Below, piece after piece: positions 1 through 6,728 of a stretch of DNA of 13,572 nucleotides. The notes beneath the pieces are model-generated. The model did no database searches and was not told where the DNA came from. It saw only the letters and a list, made by a program, of their open reading frames with translations. Position 1 is the stretch's first letter; each line of letters starts with the position of its first letter. Made by a program: the position numbers and the translations under genes. Origin of the DNA: Pseudomonadota bacterium (GTDB lineage Bacteria > Pseudomonadota > Gammaproteobacteria > Xanthomonadales > Rhodanobacteraceae); NCBI GenBank assembly GCA_018241165.1, contig JAFEEK010000194.1, positions 1 through 13,572 of the forward strand. Reading direction: 5' to 3'.

Positions 1-655
1 CGTCCAGCAACAACTCCATCTGCGTGCAGTGTGGAAACTTCGGCGCCCCGCGATGGCCGCCGAATTGCGCATCGAAACTCGCGTCGATTTGAGCGAGTGC
101 GGCGCGGATCGGCTCATCGTTCAGCGCACCGGTCGAAGAATCCACGCAACCCTGATCGGCGAGGAATTCCGCCAGTGCGGAATTCTGCGCGCGCACCTGA
201 TCGGGCTTTTCGTCCCACCAGCGCCGCACCTCGCGCAGCACCTGCGCGAATGGCGGCATGCCGTAGCGGGCCTCTTCCGGAAAGTACGTACCGGCGTAGA
301 ACGGCAGGTGATCGTCCGGGGTCAGGAACACGGTCAGCGGCCAGCCGCCGCCGCGGCGCGTGAGGGCTTGATGCGCGAGCTGATAAATCCTGTCGAGGTC
401 CGGGCGTTCCTCGCGATCCACTTTTATACAAATGAACAACTCGTTCATCAGCGCGGCGGTGGTGGCGTCCTCGAAGCTCTCATGCGCCATCACGTGGCAC
501 CAATGACAGGCCGAGTAGCCTATCGAAAGCAGGATTGGCTTGTTCTGCGCACGCGCCAACGCGAGTGCTTCATCGCACCACGGCCACCAGTCCACCGGAT
601 TGTCCGCGTGCTGGCGCAGGTAGGGGCTGGTTTCGGTGGCGAGGTGGTTGGGCAT
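1..655 (-). CDS. DUF255 / YyaL-type thioredoxin-domain protein, 3' end outside the window
   Basis: The minus strand reads open from an ATG at 655 to the window edge (218 residues) and begins [20 protein letters not shown], the classic start of the DUF255 (YyaL, SPATA20-like) family. The N-terminal thioredoxin fold is clear: a CHWC dithiol motif in [16 protein letters not shown] at about residues 46-61, then [10 protein letters not shown] and the [13 protein letters not shown] and FYAGTYFP blocks. Family members are usually 650-700 residues with a C-terminal six-hairpin glycosidase-like domain, so roughly two thirds of the gene lies to the left. Biochemical function is not settled for the family; a redox or chaperone role is suggested by the CxxC. 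It is divergent from lgt with a 98-bp gap that must hold both promoters. The family assignment is sure, the physiological role is not. Confidence 0.93.
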   Translation of the reverse strand, partial: MPNHLATETSPYLRQHADNPVDWWPWCDEALALARAQNKPILLSIGYSACHWCHVMAHESFEDATTAALMNELFICIKVDREERPDLDRIYQLAHQALTRRGGGWPLTVFLTPDDHLPFYAGTYFPEEARYGMPPFAQVLREVRRWWDEKPDQVRAQNSALAEFLADQGCVDSSTGALNDEPIRAALAQIDASFDAQFGGHRGAPKFPHCTQMELLLD

Positions 656-753
656 CCCGCAAGCATATCCTGATTGAAACGCACAGCGGACCTCCTGCCG
701 AATTCTGCCGTGAATCCATTACACTGGCGTCTCCGCTTGCCAGCGTTTTTCGC

Positions 754-1644
754 ATGATCTTTTTCGACAATATCGATCCCCTCGCGTTTTCCCTCGGCCC
801 GATCGGCGTGCACTGGTACGGCCTGATGTACCTGGGCGGTTTCCTCGGCGGCTGGTGGCTGGGCAATCATCGATTGAAACAGGGACGCCTGCCGGTCAGC
901 GAGCAAGCATTTTCGGACCTTGCCTTCTACTGCATGATCGGCGTGATTGCCGGCGGACGACTGTGGTACATGCTCTCGTATGTTTCGCCGGACTGGATCT
1001 GGCGCGACCCGCTGGCGCTGTTCAAGGTGTGGGATGGCGGCATGTCGTTCCACGGCGGTCTGCTCGGCGTGCTCGTCGCCGGCTGGTGGTGGTCGCGGCG
1101 CCACAAGATCCATTTCTTCGACACCATCGACTTCGTCGCGCCGCTGGTGCCGATCGGACTTGGCCTCGGTCGCATCGGCAATTTCATCAACGGCGAATTG
1201 TGGGGAAAGTACACGCATGCCGATTGGGGCGTGATCTATCCACGCGCGCTGGATGCGCTCGGCAAGTCGACAGCTGAATTGCACCAGTTGTTTCTCGCCG
1301 GTCAATTGAACAACGAAGCGCGGCATCCATCGGAACTATACGAATTCGCGCTCGAAGGCGTGGTCATGTTCGCGGTGCTGTGGCTGTATTCGCGCAAGCC
1401 GCGGCCGCGCTACGCGGTGTCCGGTCTGTTTGCGCTGTTGTACGGCGTGTTCCGCTTCGCAGTGGAATTCGTGCGCATTCCCGACGCACAACTGGGCTAT
1501 CTCGCGTTCGGCTGGCTGACGATGGGGCAAGTGCAGTCGATTCCGTTGGTCGTCGTCGGCATCGTGCTGTTGTGGATGTCGCGGCGCGCGCCGACGCTCA
1601 ACACCATCCCCACCCCAGCCCTCCCCTTGAAGGAGAGCGAGTAG
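754..1644 (+). CDS. lgt: Prolipoprotein diacylglyceryl transferase Lgt
   Basis: This inner-membrane enzyme transfers diacylglycerol from phosphatidylglycerol to the lipobox cysteine of preprolipoproteins, the first step of lipoprotein maturation. The protein has 296 residues, close to the usual 280-300. Visible hallmarks are the [12 protein letters not shown] block with the essential His at H100, the Lgt signature [13 protein letters not shown] (139-151) with its key Arg at R140, HPSELYE at 201-207, and about seven hydrophobic spans. The start at 754 ([23 protein letters not shown]) matches the family; the frame is open upstream to 535 but those codons lie partly inside the divergent DUF255 gene. 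No clear Shine-Dalgarno precedes it. The last 13 residues ([13 protein letters not shown]) are encoded by a degenerate copy of a palindromic repeat also seen at 8614-8748. thyA starts 3 bp after the stop. Confidence 0.98.
   Translation: MIFFDNIDPLAFSLGPIGVHWYGLMYLGGFLGGWWLGNHRLKQGRLPVSEQAFSDLAFYCMIGVIAGGRLWYMLSYVSPDWIWRDPLALFKVWDGGMSFHGGLLGVLVAGWWWSRRHKIHFFDTIDFVAPLVPIGLGLGRIGNFINGELWGKYTHADWGVIYPRALDALGKSTAELHQLFLAGQLNNEARHPSELYEFALEGVVMFAVLWLYSRKPRPRYAVSGLFALLYGVFRFAVEFVRIPDAQLGYLAFGWLTMGQVQSIPLVVVGIVLLWMSRRAPTLNTIPTPALPLKESE
1605..1641 (+). repeat. Degenerate CCCTCTCCC-type palindromic repeat inside the 3' end of lgt
   Basis: CACCCCAGCCCT at 1611-1622 is identical to 8709-8720 in the repeat pair near the DUF4105 gene. 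It continues into an imperfect stem (CCCTCCCCTT, then GAA-centred, AAGGAGAGCG) with 8 of 10 arm positions matching. The copy encodes the last Lgt residues and supplies AAGGAG (1630-1635), the only Shine-Dalgarno-like sequence before thyA. Confidence 0.7.
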
Positions 1645-1647
1645 AGC

Positions 1648-2442
1648 ATGCGGCAATACCTCGACCTGCTGCGCGACGTGCTGGACAACGGCGCGGAGAA
1701 ATCCGACCGCACCGGTACCGGCACGCGCTCGCTGTTCGGGCGCCAGATTCGCTTCGATCTTGCCAAAGGTTTCCCGCTGGTCACGACCAAGAAGCTGCAT
1801 ACCAAATCCATCGTCCACGAATTGCTGTGGTTCCTGCGCGGCGAAACGAACATAGCGTATCTGAATGAAAACGGTGTTTCGATCTGGGACGAATGGGCCG
1901 ATGCGCATGGCGACCTCGGTCCGGTGTACGGCAAGCAGTGGCGATCATGGGCAGGTGCCGACGGCAAGACCATCGACCAGATTGCGTGGCTGATCGACGA
2001 AGTCAAACGCAATCCGGATTCGCGTCGGCTCGTGGTCAGCGCGTGGAACGTGGCCGACCTGCCGAAGATGGCGTTGCAACCCTGTCATTGCCTGTTCCAG
2101 TTCCATGTCGCGAACGGAAGACTGTCGTGCCAGCTCTACCAGCGTTCGGCGGACGTGTTCCTCGGCGTGCCGTTCAACATCGCCAGCTACGCGCTGCTCA
2201 CGCACATGCTCGCGCAGGTATGCGGTCTCGCGCCCGGGGATTTCGTGCACAGCTTCGGTGACGTGCATCTGTACAACAACCACGTCGAACAGGCGCGCTC
2301 CCAGCTTGCGCGCGAACCGCTGCCGCTGCCGCGCCTGAAACTGAATCCGGATGTGAAATCGATTTTCGATTTCCGTTTCGACGACATCGCGATCGAGGGT
2401 TACCAGTCGCATCCGGCGATCAAGGCGCCGGTGGCGGTGTGA
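1648..2442 (+). CDS. thyA: Thymidylate synthase ThyA
   Basis: ThyA is a cytosolic dimer that methylates dUMP to dTMP using 5,10-methylene-tetrahydrofolate, releasing dihydrofolate. At 264 residues it has the length of E. coli ThyA. Diagnostic residues are all present: R21 in [10 protein letters not shown], the catalytic Cys C146 in [12 protein letters not shown], the paired arginines R126-R127, D169 and N177 in [16 protein letters not shown], and H207/Y209 in [12 protein letters not shown]. The ATG at 1648 is the family start. It has AAGGAG at 1630-1635, a rather long 12 nt away. The 3' end overlaps folA by 4 bases (GTGA), so the two are probably translationally coupled. This fits their metabolic link, because FolA regenerates the cofactor that ThyA oxidises. 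Confidence 0.99.
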   Translation: MRQYLDLLRDVLDNGAEKSDRTGTGTRSLFGRQIRFDLAKGFPLVTTKKLHTKSIVHELLWFLRGETNIAYLNENGVSIWDEWADAHGDLGPVYGKQWRSWAGADGKTIDQIAWLIDEVKRNPDSRRLVVSAWNVADLPKMALQPCHCLFQFHVANGRLSCQLYQRSADVFLGVPFNIASYALLTHMLAQVCGLAPGDFVHSFGDVHLYNNHVEQARSQLAREPLPLPRLKLNPDVKSIFDFRFDDIAIEGYQSHPAIKAPVAV

Positions 2443-2939
2443 GCGACATTTCCTTGATCGCCGCGCTGGACAAGAACCGCGCCATCGGTCGCGACGGCGC
2501 AATGCCGTGGCATTTGCCGGATGACCTGAGGCGATTCAAGCAACTCACGCTCGGCAAACCGGTGCTGATGGGACGCAAGACCGCGCTCGCGATCGGTCGC
2601 GCCTTGCCGGGGCGCAGAAATCTGGTGCTGACACGCAGTGGCGCCGCGCCATTTGCGGATCAGCAGGCTGTCGAATCGCTTGCTGCCGCCATCGTCGCAG
2701 CACGCGATGAAGAGTTGATGGCAATCGGCGGCGGCGAGGTCTACGCGCTGGCACTGCCACGCGCAACGCGCCTGCATCTGACGCAGGTGGATTGCACTGC
2801 CGAAAACGCCGATGCGTTTTTTCCGGAATTCGATGCTGGCGTGTGGCGGGAAACGGTGCGCATGCATCATGCCGCCGATGCGCGCCACGCCTTCGCGTTC
2901 GATTTTGTGGACTACGAACTTGCCACGGCGTCTTCGTAA
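2439..2939 (+). CDS. folA: Dihydrofolate reductase FolA
   Basis: FolA reduces dihydrofolate to tetrahydrofolate with NADPH and is the trimethoprim target. The protein has 166 residues (E. coli 159). Motifs: [20 protein letters not shown] (5-24), the catalytic acid D29 in [15 protein letters not shown] (44-48), and the NADPH-binding IGGGEVY (96-102). The start codon is GTG, overlapping the thyA stop as GTGA; no in-frame ATG lies near it, and [10 protein letters not shown] aligns with the family N-terminus. It is the last gene of the lgt-thyA-folA run. Its last 28 bases overlap the end of the convergent symporter gene, so no terminator fits between them. The long plus-strand frame continuing opposite the symporter is noncoding shadow. 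Confidence 0.97.
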   Translation: MSDISLIAALDKNRAIGRDGAMPWHLPDDLRRFKQLTLGKPVLMGRKTALAIGRALPGRRNLVLTRSGAAPFADQQAVESLAAAIVAARDEELMAIGGGEVYALALPRATRLHLTQVDCTAENADAFFPEFDAGVWRETVRMHHAADARHAFAFDFVDYELATASS

Positions 2940-4435
2940 TCCGCTGCTTGCGTGGCGTCGCCCGCACGCGCCGTACCGCGCGCATTGGCAACCAGCGTGA
3001 GCAATGCCGCCAGCGCTATATTCGCCGCCAACGCGATCAGGCCGATATAGACGCCGCCGATGCCGGGCAGGGCGAACACCGGTTTCATGCCGACGCTGGC
3101 CGACAAAGACGTTCCCAGTGCCATGCCGACGGCCCAACCGCCGAGCAGCGCGTTGGCGCGGAACCAGCGCGTGAACAGGCCGAACACGATGGCCGGGAAT
3201 ACCTGCAGCATCCAGATGCCGCCAAGCAGTTGCAGGTCGATCGCGTATTGCAGCGGCAGGAACACGACGAAAGCGAGCGCGCCGAACTTGACCACCAGCG
3301 ACGTCGTTTTCGCTACCGTGGATTCCTGCTTCGGCGTCATCGTGCGATTGACGTAGGGCCGCCAGATGTTGCGCGTGACCAGGTTCGCCGCGCCGATCGA
3401 CATGATCGCGGCCGGCACCAGTGCGCCGAGCGCGATGGCGGCGTAGCAGAAGCCGGCGAACCACTCCGGGAAACTCTGCGCGATCAGCGCCGGCACGATC
3501 GCGGTTCCTTTCGCCGGCACGTTGGCAGCGATCGCCATGTAGCCCAGCAGTGCGATCAGGCCGAGCGCGACGCTGTAGGCGGGCAGGATGATCGCGTTGC
3601 GGCGGATCGCATCGCCGCTCGACGCCGCCAGCGTGCCGGTTACGGCGTGCGGATACAGGAACAGGGCGAATGCGGAGCCGAGCGCGAGCGTGGCGAATGG
3701 CATCGCCTGACCCGCGTGCAGCAGGATGCCGCCACTGCCCTTGGCCTTGAACGCGGTGTCGGCCGCGGAAAAGACCGCGCCGTAGCCGCCGAGCTTGATC
3801 GGAATCACGACGATGGCGGCGATCACGAAAATGTAGATCATCGCGTCCTTGACGAAGGCGATCAGCGCCGGTGCGCGCAGGCCGCTGGTATACGTGTATA
3901 CCGCGAGCACGATGAAGGCGGCGACGAGCGCGATCTCGGCGCCGCCGCGTGCACCGCCAAAACCCATCTGCTCGAACACCACCTGCATGCCGACCAGTTG
4001 CAGTGCAATGTAGGGCATGGTGGCGAGTACGCCGGTCAGCGCGACCGCGAGCGCCAGCCAATGGCTGTCGTAGCGGCCTTGCGCAAAATCGCCGAGCGTC
4101 AGCCAGCCGTGGCGCCGGCACACGTTCCACAATCGCGGCATCACCGCGAACACGAACGGGTAGGCGACGATCGTGTACGGCATCGCGAAAAATCCCATCG
4201 CCCCGGCGCCATAGACCAGCGCCGGCACCGCGATCACGGTGTACGCGGTATACAAATCCCCGCCGAGCAGGAACCAGGTAATCAATGTACCGAAACGGCG
4301 GCCGCCGAGTCCCCATTCGTGCAGATGATCCAGGTCCGCCTTCTTCCAGCGCGCGGCGGCGAAACCCAGCACGGTCACGAGCGCGAAGAAGAACGCGAAC
4401 ACCGCCCAAGCCGTCCAGTGCACCGTGCTGTTCAT
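2912..4435 (-). CDS. Sodium:solute symporter family permease (MctP-like)
   Basis: This is a 507-residue integral membrane transporter of the SSS family, expected to import a small organic solute with Na+ or H+. The N-terminal third carries HEWGLGGRRFGT (39-50), TWFLLGGDLYTAYT and VPALVYGAGAMGFFAMPY, a pattern I associate with monocarboxylate permease MctP and relatives; the substrate is an inference. About 13 hydrophobic spans are visible, followed by a short hydrophilic tail ([16 protein letters not shown]). The chosen ATG at 4435 overlaps the stop of the small DUF3311 gene as ATGA; the frame is open to 4645 but that would run through the neighbouring gene. Small membrane partner genes commonly precede SSS permeases (DUF485-actP, DUF997-panF), which fits this arrangement. 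The end overlaps folA by 28 bp. Confidence 0.92.
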   Translation of the reverse strand: MNSTVHWTAWAVFAFFFALVTVLGFAAARWKKADLDHLHEWGLGGRRFGTLITWFLLGGDLYTAYTVIAVPALVYGAGAMGFFAMPYTIVAYPFVFAVMPRLWNVCRRHGWLTLGDFAQGRYDSHWLALAVALTGVLATMPYIALQLVGMQVVFEQMGFGGARGGAEIALVAAFIVLAVYTYTSGLRAPALIAFVKDAMIYIFVIAAIVVIPIKLGGYGAVFSAADTAFKAKGSGGILLHAGQAMPFATLALGSAFALFLYPHAVTGTLAASSGDAIRRNAIILPAYSVALGLIALLGYMAIAANVPAKGTAIVPALIAQSFPEWFAGFCYAAIALGALVPAAIMSIGAANLVTRNIWRPYVNRTMTPKQESTVAKTTSLVVKFGALAFVVFLPLQYAIDLQLLGGIWMLQVFPAIVFGLFTRWFRANALLGGWAVGMALGTSLSASVGMKPVFALPGIGGVYIGLIALAANIALAALLTLVANARGTARAGDATQAADYEDAVASS

Positions 4436-4608
4436 TTGCGCATTCCCCGGTACACCGCGAAGGTAAGCAACGAGGCCAGTGGAATCCACGCGAACAGGTA
4501 CCAGTAGAAGAACGGGAATCCCCACAGCGCCGGTTCGCTGCGGTCGTACAGCGGCACGATCAGGGTGCCGAGGAAGGGAAGGATCAGCAGCCAGGCGCGT
4601 CGGTTCAT
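4432..4608 (-). CDS. DUF3311-type small membrane protein, likely symporter partner
   Basis: This is a 58-residue protein beginning MNRRAWLLILPFLGTLIVPL, with two hydrophobic helices (about 5-20 and 31-51) separated by YDRSEPALWGFPFFYWYLF, and a basic tail VYRGMRK. This two-helix pattern with a central proline/aromatic stretch matches DUF3311 proteins, which typically sit directly upstream of a sodium:solute symporter. Its function is not established, and a subunit or assembly factor of the permease is an inference from synteny. The ATG at 4608 overlaps the corA stop (ATGA, 4605-4608), and its own stop overlaps the permease start (ATGA, 4432-4435). It is therefore the middle link of a three-gene coupled chain. 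The frame is open to 4650, but the overlap and the MNRR positive N-region favour 4608. Confidence 0.85.
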   Translation of the reverse strand: MNRRAWLLILPFLGTLIVPLYDRSEPALWGFPFFYWYLFAWIPLASLLTFAVYRGMRK

Positions 4609-5567
4609 AACCACTTCGCGCGCTTGAGCAAGGCGTACAGCCCAAGGCACAAGGCCGCTGTCAGCCCGATCGTCACCGGGTAGGCATGCGGCGCGGCCAG
4701 TTCGGGCATGTCGTGGAAGTTCATGCCGTACCAGCTCGCGATCATCATTGGCGCGGTCAGCAGCAAGCCCCAGCCGGCGATGCGCTTGAACGCCTCGTTC
4801 TGGGCCACGCCGACCAGGGCCAGGTTCACGTCCATCGCCGAGGTGAGCATCTCGCGGATCGTCGCGGCGGTCTCGGTGATGCGCGCGGCGTGATCGGCGA
4901 CATCGCGGAAATACGGCCGAACTTCGTCGCGGACCAGGCCGGGAAACAGGCGCACGAGCTGGCTCAGGATGTCCTGCAGCGGATTCATGACCAGCAGCAG
5001 GCGCACCATGTGCTTTTTCAGTTCGTACAACTGCGTGATCGTGCGGCGGTGGTAATCGCCGGCGAGGATGGCATGCTCGAGTTCGTTCAGGCTCGTCTGG
5101 AACGAGTCCACGATCGGGAAATAATTGTCGACGATGAAATCCAGCACCGCATACAGCGCGTAACTCGGGCCCAGCGCCAGCAGCGCCGGCGTGGCTTCAC
5201 ACGAACGCCGGGCCGGCGCATAGCTGAGCGAAGCGCCATGGCGCACGCTGACCAGGTAATTGCGGCCGAGGAACAGATGCGTCTCACCGACTTCGATCTT
5301 CGCCTGCGCCATCTGCGCGGTGTGCACGGCGATGAACAGCGAATCGCCGAACGCTTCGATCTTGGTACGCTGGTGCGCGCGGTGGGCGTCCTCGATGGCG
5401 AGTTCGTGCAGGCCGAACTCGGCTTGCAGCCGGTCCAGCAACGCTTCGTCCGGTTCGTGCAAGCCCACCCACACGAACGACTTCGGATTCCTCAGCGCCG
5501 CATTGATGTCGTCCAGTGCGATCGTGCGCGGCGGGCCATCGCCGTAGGCGACGCAGTTGACCAGCAT
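4605..5567 (-). CDS. corA: CorA-family magnesium/cobalt channel
   Basis: CorA is a pentameric inner-membrane channel for Mg2+ and Co2+ entry. With the start at 5567 it has 320 residues. The cytosolic N-domain (MLVNCVAYGDG, FGLHELAIEDAHRAHQRTKIE at about 51-71) leads through a long helical stalk to the first membrane helix, which ends in the selectivity motif YGMNF (280-284), followed by the MPEL loop and a second helix ending LLKRAKWL. Alternative in-frame starts are ATG 5609 and TTG 5657. I prefer 5567 because it matches the xanthomonad family start as I recall it. Also, a second copy of the upstream segment (6494-6556) keeps similarity only up to this ATG and has lost the ATG at 5609. No strong Shine-Dalgarno precedes any of the three. 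It is the first gene of the corA-DUF3311-symporter chain. Confidence 0.94.
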   Translation of the reverse strand: MLVNCVAYGDGPPRTIALDDINAALRNPKSFVWVGLHEPDEALLDRLQAEFGLHELAIEDAHRAHQRTKIEAFGDSLFIAVHTAQMAQAKIEVGETHLFLGRNYLVSVRHGASLSYAPARRSCEATPALLALGPSYALYAVLDFIVDNYFPIVDSFQTSLNELEHAILAGDYHRRTITQLYELKKHMVRLLLVMNPLQDILSQLVRLFPGLVRDEVRPYFRDVADHAARITETAATIREMLTSAMDVNLALVGVAQNEAFKRIAGWGLLLTAPMMIASWYGMNFHDMPELAAPHAYPVTIGLTAALCLGLYALLKRAKWL

Positions 5568-5649
5568 CGGTGCAGCGGAGGAATCGGTCGTGGCAGTGGT
5601 CGTCGGCATCGGCGGATGATGCCGGAGCGGGGGAGGCGGGGCAATGGCG
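5563..5649 (-). repeat. corA leader, copy A of an imperfect direct repeat
   Basis: Positions 5563-5625 align without gaps to 6494-6556 with 50 of 63 bases identical by eye. The similarity continues with a small indel to about 5649 (GGCGGGGCAATGGCG) and 6583. The aligned block begins at the corA start codon and extends upstream only, so it is the 5' leader rather than coding sequence. Confidence 0.8.
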
Positions 5650-5659
5650 ACCTGCAATA

Positions 5660-5818
5660 TCAGTAAACCGCGTCGTGGTCACCCACATTGATCGGCACGA
5701 TGCGGTGGCCCTGGATCACGAGTTCCAGCGCGATCCGCCGTGTGCCGTGCGCGGGATGCTCAACCGTGAGCGGCTTGCCGTAGCGCCTCGGTGGCCCATT
5801 GGTTGAGACTGATCCCAT
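5660..5818 (-). pseudogene. Small ORF or remnant resembling the C-terminus of a RelE/ParE-like toxin
   Basis: A 52-codon minus-strand frame runs from an ATG at 5818 to a TGA at 5660-5662. Its first half overlaps the end of hicB out of frame; the rest fills the gap between hicB and the corA leader. The part outside hicB reads about 33 residues, with TRRIALELVIQGHRIVPINV followed by GDHDAVY and the stop. A beta-strand ending in VGxHDxVY resembles the final strand of RelE/ParE-superfamily toxins, which suggests a toxin gene whose front has been lost, perhaps when hicAB arrived. AAAGG lies about 5 nt before the ATG, so expression of a short peptide cannot be excluded. This is weak pattern recognition only. 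Confidence 0.28.
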
Positions 5819-6095
5819 GCGCCTTTGCCGCTGCCGTGACGGCGCGGTGCAATTCTGGAGGAACGCGCAAATTCAACGCGCCAGATGCCTTCGCCATGGG
5901 CGAGATGCCACGCGCGGCGCAAGCGTCAAGGTACACGCGCAACGAGGTGGCGCCTTCGCGCTTCAAACCCTTTACGTCGGTGGCGTAGAAGTCGGCGCCG
6001 CCAGAAAGGCCCGTGAACTCGCCGCGGAACATTCCGCTATCCGGATCGAACGTGATGACGGCCCTGTGGCCTTCGATGGTCATGATGTTGTTCAT
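5760..6095 (-). CDS. hicB: HicB-family antitoxin
   Basis: This is a 111-residue antitoxin expected to bind and neutralise HicA and to repress the operon. Residues about 1-50 (MNNIMTIEGHRAVITFDPDS, then MFRGEFTGLSGGADFYA) form the HicB partial RNase-H-like fold. The C-terminal part from about residue 70 (ALNLRVPPELHRAVTAAAKA, then HGISLNQWATEALRQ) is a ribbon-helix-helix DNA-binding segment. The start at ATG 6095 has GGAG seven bases upstream and overlaps the hicA stop as ATGA. An in-frame ATG at 6122 lies within hicA and lacks a comparable site. Gene order is toxin first, the common hicAB arrangement. The ribbon-helix-helix domain is the likely reader of the repeated heptamers upstream of hicA. 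Confidence 0.88.
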   Translation of the reverse strand: MNNIMTIEGHRAVITFDPDSGMFRGEFTGLSGGADFYATDVKGLKREGATSLRVYLDACAARGISPMAKASGALNLRVPPELHRAVTAAAKAHGISLNQWATEALRQAAHG

Positions 6096-6346
6096 GGGGT
6101 TACTCCGTTTGATTCCAGCCATTTTCGAATGCTTGCCACCGCACCCTTGTCCGTATCCGGGCGGGGATGCGGGCGATGGAATACACGCACCACGCCGAAC
6201 AGTTCAACGGTGATACGCGAGCCTTCCGCCTCTTCGATTTTCGCGCCCAAATCAACAAACAACGCTTCGATATTGCGCCACTTCACGTTTCCACTTACGG
6301 GCCTGGCGAAGATCAATTCAAGCGTCGATCGGTGTTTGCGTTTCAT
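6092..6346 (-). CDS. hicA: HicA-family mRNA interferase toxin (GSR variant)
   Basis: This is an 84-residue toxin with the double-stranded-RNA-binding-like fold typical of HicA, expected to cleave mRNA and halt growth when free of HicB. It starts MKRKHRSTLELIFARPVSGN at ATG 6346. The KWRNIEALFVDLGAKI helix-strand and the VRVFHRPHP block (53-61) followed by TDKGAVASIRKWLE are diagnostic. Odd point: in E. coli-type HicA the glycine-serine pair is followed by a catalytic His, while here residues 42-44 are G-S-R. The only histidines in the core are H57 and H60, so this is a different HicA subgroup or one with a shifted active site. ATG 6355 is an alternative start that lies within the operator. 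No Shine-Dalgarno is apparent. The stop overlaps hicB. Confidence 0.87.
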   Translation of the reverse strand: MKRKHRSTLELIFARPVSGNVKWRNIEALFVDLGAKIEEAEGSRITVELFGVVRVFHRPHPRPDTDKGAVASIRKWLESNGVTP

Positions 6347-6352
6347 GATAAA

Positions 6353-6408
6353 CATGGTAGCAAATAGCGCAACCATATGGTAGTGGTATTTGCTACCATG
6401 ACTACCAT
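6353..6408 (-). promoter_or_regulatory. Probable hicAB operator: four ATGGTAG heptamers and a perfect 14-bp inverted repeat
   Basis: CATGGTAGCAAATA (6353-6366) and TATTTGCTACCATG (6387-6400) are perfect reverse complements separated by 20 bp. That spacer contains the 10-bp palindrome ACCATATGGT (6372-6381). The heptamer ATGGTAG occurs at 6354-6360 and 6377-6383, and its complement CTACCAT at 6393-6399 and 6402-6408. The cluster directly abuts and overlaps the start of hicA, as expected for an autoregulatory toxin-antitoxin operator. Confidence 0.75.
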
Positions 6409-6493
6409 ATCCATCATCCAGATCGACGCCGAATGCACCGGGCAGCAAATGGCGTTGTGGAATTGCCCGGCCACCGTTCGCGCGCTGACGGGC

Positions 6494-6583
6494 GGCATCG
6501 GCCCATCGGTGGAATTGGTCATGGCGGTAGTGGTCGGCGCCGGCGGATGATGCCGAAGAACGGGATACGGCGGGGGCAATGGC
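6494..6583 (-). repeat. Copy B of the corA-leader direct repeat
   Basis: This copy has the same orientation as copy A at 5563-5649, with 50 of 63 positions identical over 6494-6556 and a GC-rich tail ending GGGGCAATGGCG. It lies upstream of hicA in the direction of transcription, as copy A lies upstream of corA. The two copies therefore bracket hicAB and the small remnant. Confidence 0.78.
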
Positions 6584-6712
6584 GGGTATCTCAACCGATG
6601 AGATTGCGACACGCTAGAAACGACAAAGGCCGGTTGCCTGAAGTGTGGCAAATCAGGAAATGCGCTCAGACCGGAACGATGAATTCGGGGAGGGGCTGCA
6701 TTGCAGTAATTC

Positions 6713-6721
6713 TGCTATTCT
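6713..6721 (+). promoter_or_regulatory. Candidate extended -10 promoter of the abrB-like/PIN operon
   Basis: TGCTATTCT fits an extended -10 (TGn plus a TATAAT-like hexamer). It ends seven bases before the ATG at 6729, which would place the transcript start at or next to the start codon. No Shine-Dalgarno precedes that ATG, which is consistent with a leaderless mRNA. No good -35 is visible, so this is tentative. Confidence 0.35.
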
Positions 6722-6728
6722 GTTAACC

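Larger units (their letters stand above)
6347..6728. other. 382-bp intergenic region between divergent hicA and abrB-like genes
   Basis: No convincing gene is present. The region holds the hicAB operator (6353-6408), copy B of the corA-leader repeat (6494-about 6583), a short inverted repeat ATCTCA-ACCGA-TGAGAT (6588-6604), and a candidate extended -10 for the abrB-like gene (6713-6721). Two overlapping frames of about 100 codons, one on each strand, look like translations of the repeat and have no recognisable domain or ribosome-binding site. Confidence 0.7.

Noticed and set aside
720..725. TACACT as the lgt -10 promoter element
   Set aside because: No acceptable -35 at 16-18 bp, so it is not strong enough to annotate.
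739..753. Small hairpin CGCT-TGCC-AGCG with T-run just before lgt, as an attenuator
   Set aside because: The stem is only four base pairs, too weak to support a terminator or attenuator call.
2792..4507. 571-codon plus-strand open frame opposite the symporter
   Set aside because: It is rich in Arg, His and Gln with no domain and lies wholly antisense to a clear membrane transporter; this is a typical high-GC shadow frame.
4686..5666. 326-codon plus-strand frame opposite corA
   Set aside because: Antisense shadow of a conserved CorA sequence, with Arg/His/Gln-rich composition and no ribosome-binding site.
6343..6726. Roughly 100-codon frames on both strands in the hicA-abrB gap
   Set aside because: They translate the corA-leader repeat and operator, show Pro/Thr or Arg-rich low-complexity sequence, and lack start signals or known domains.
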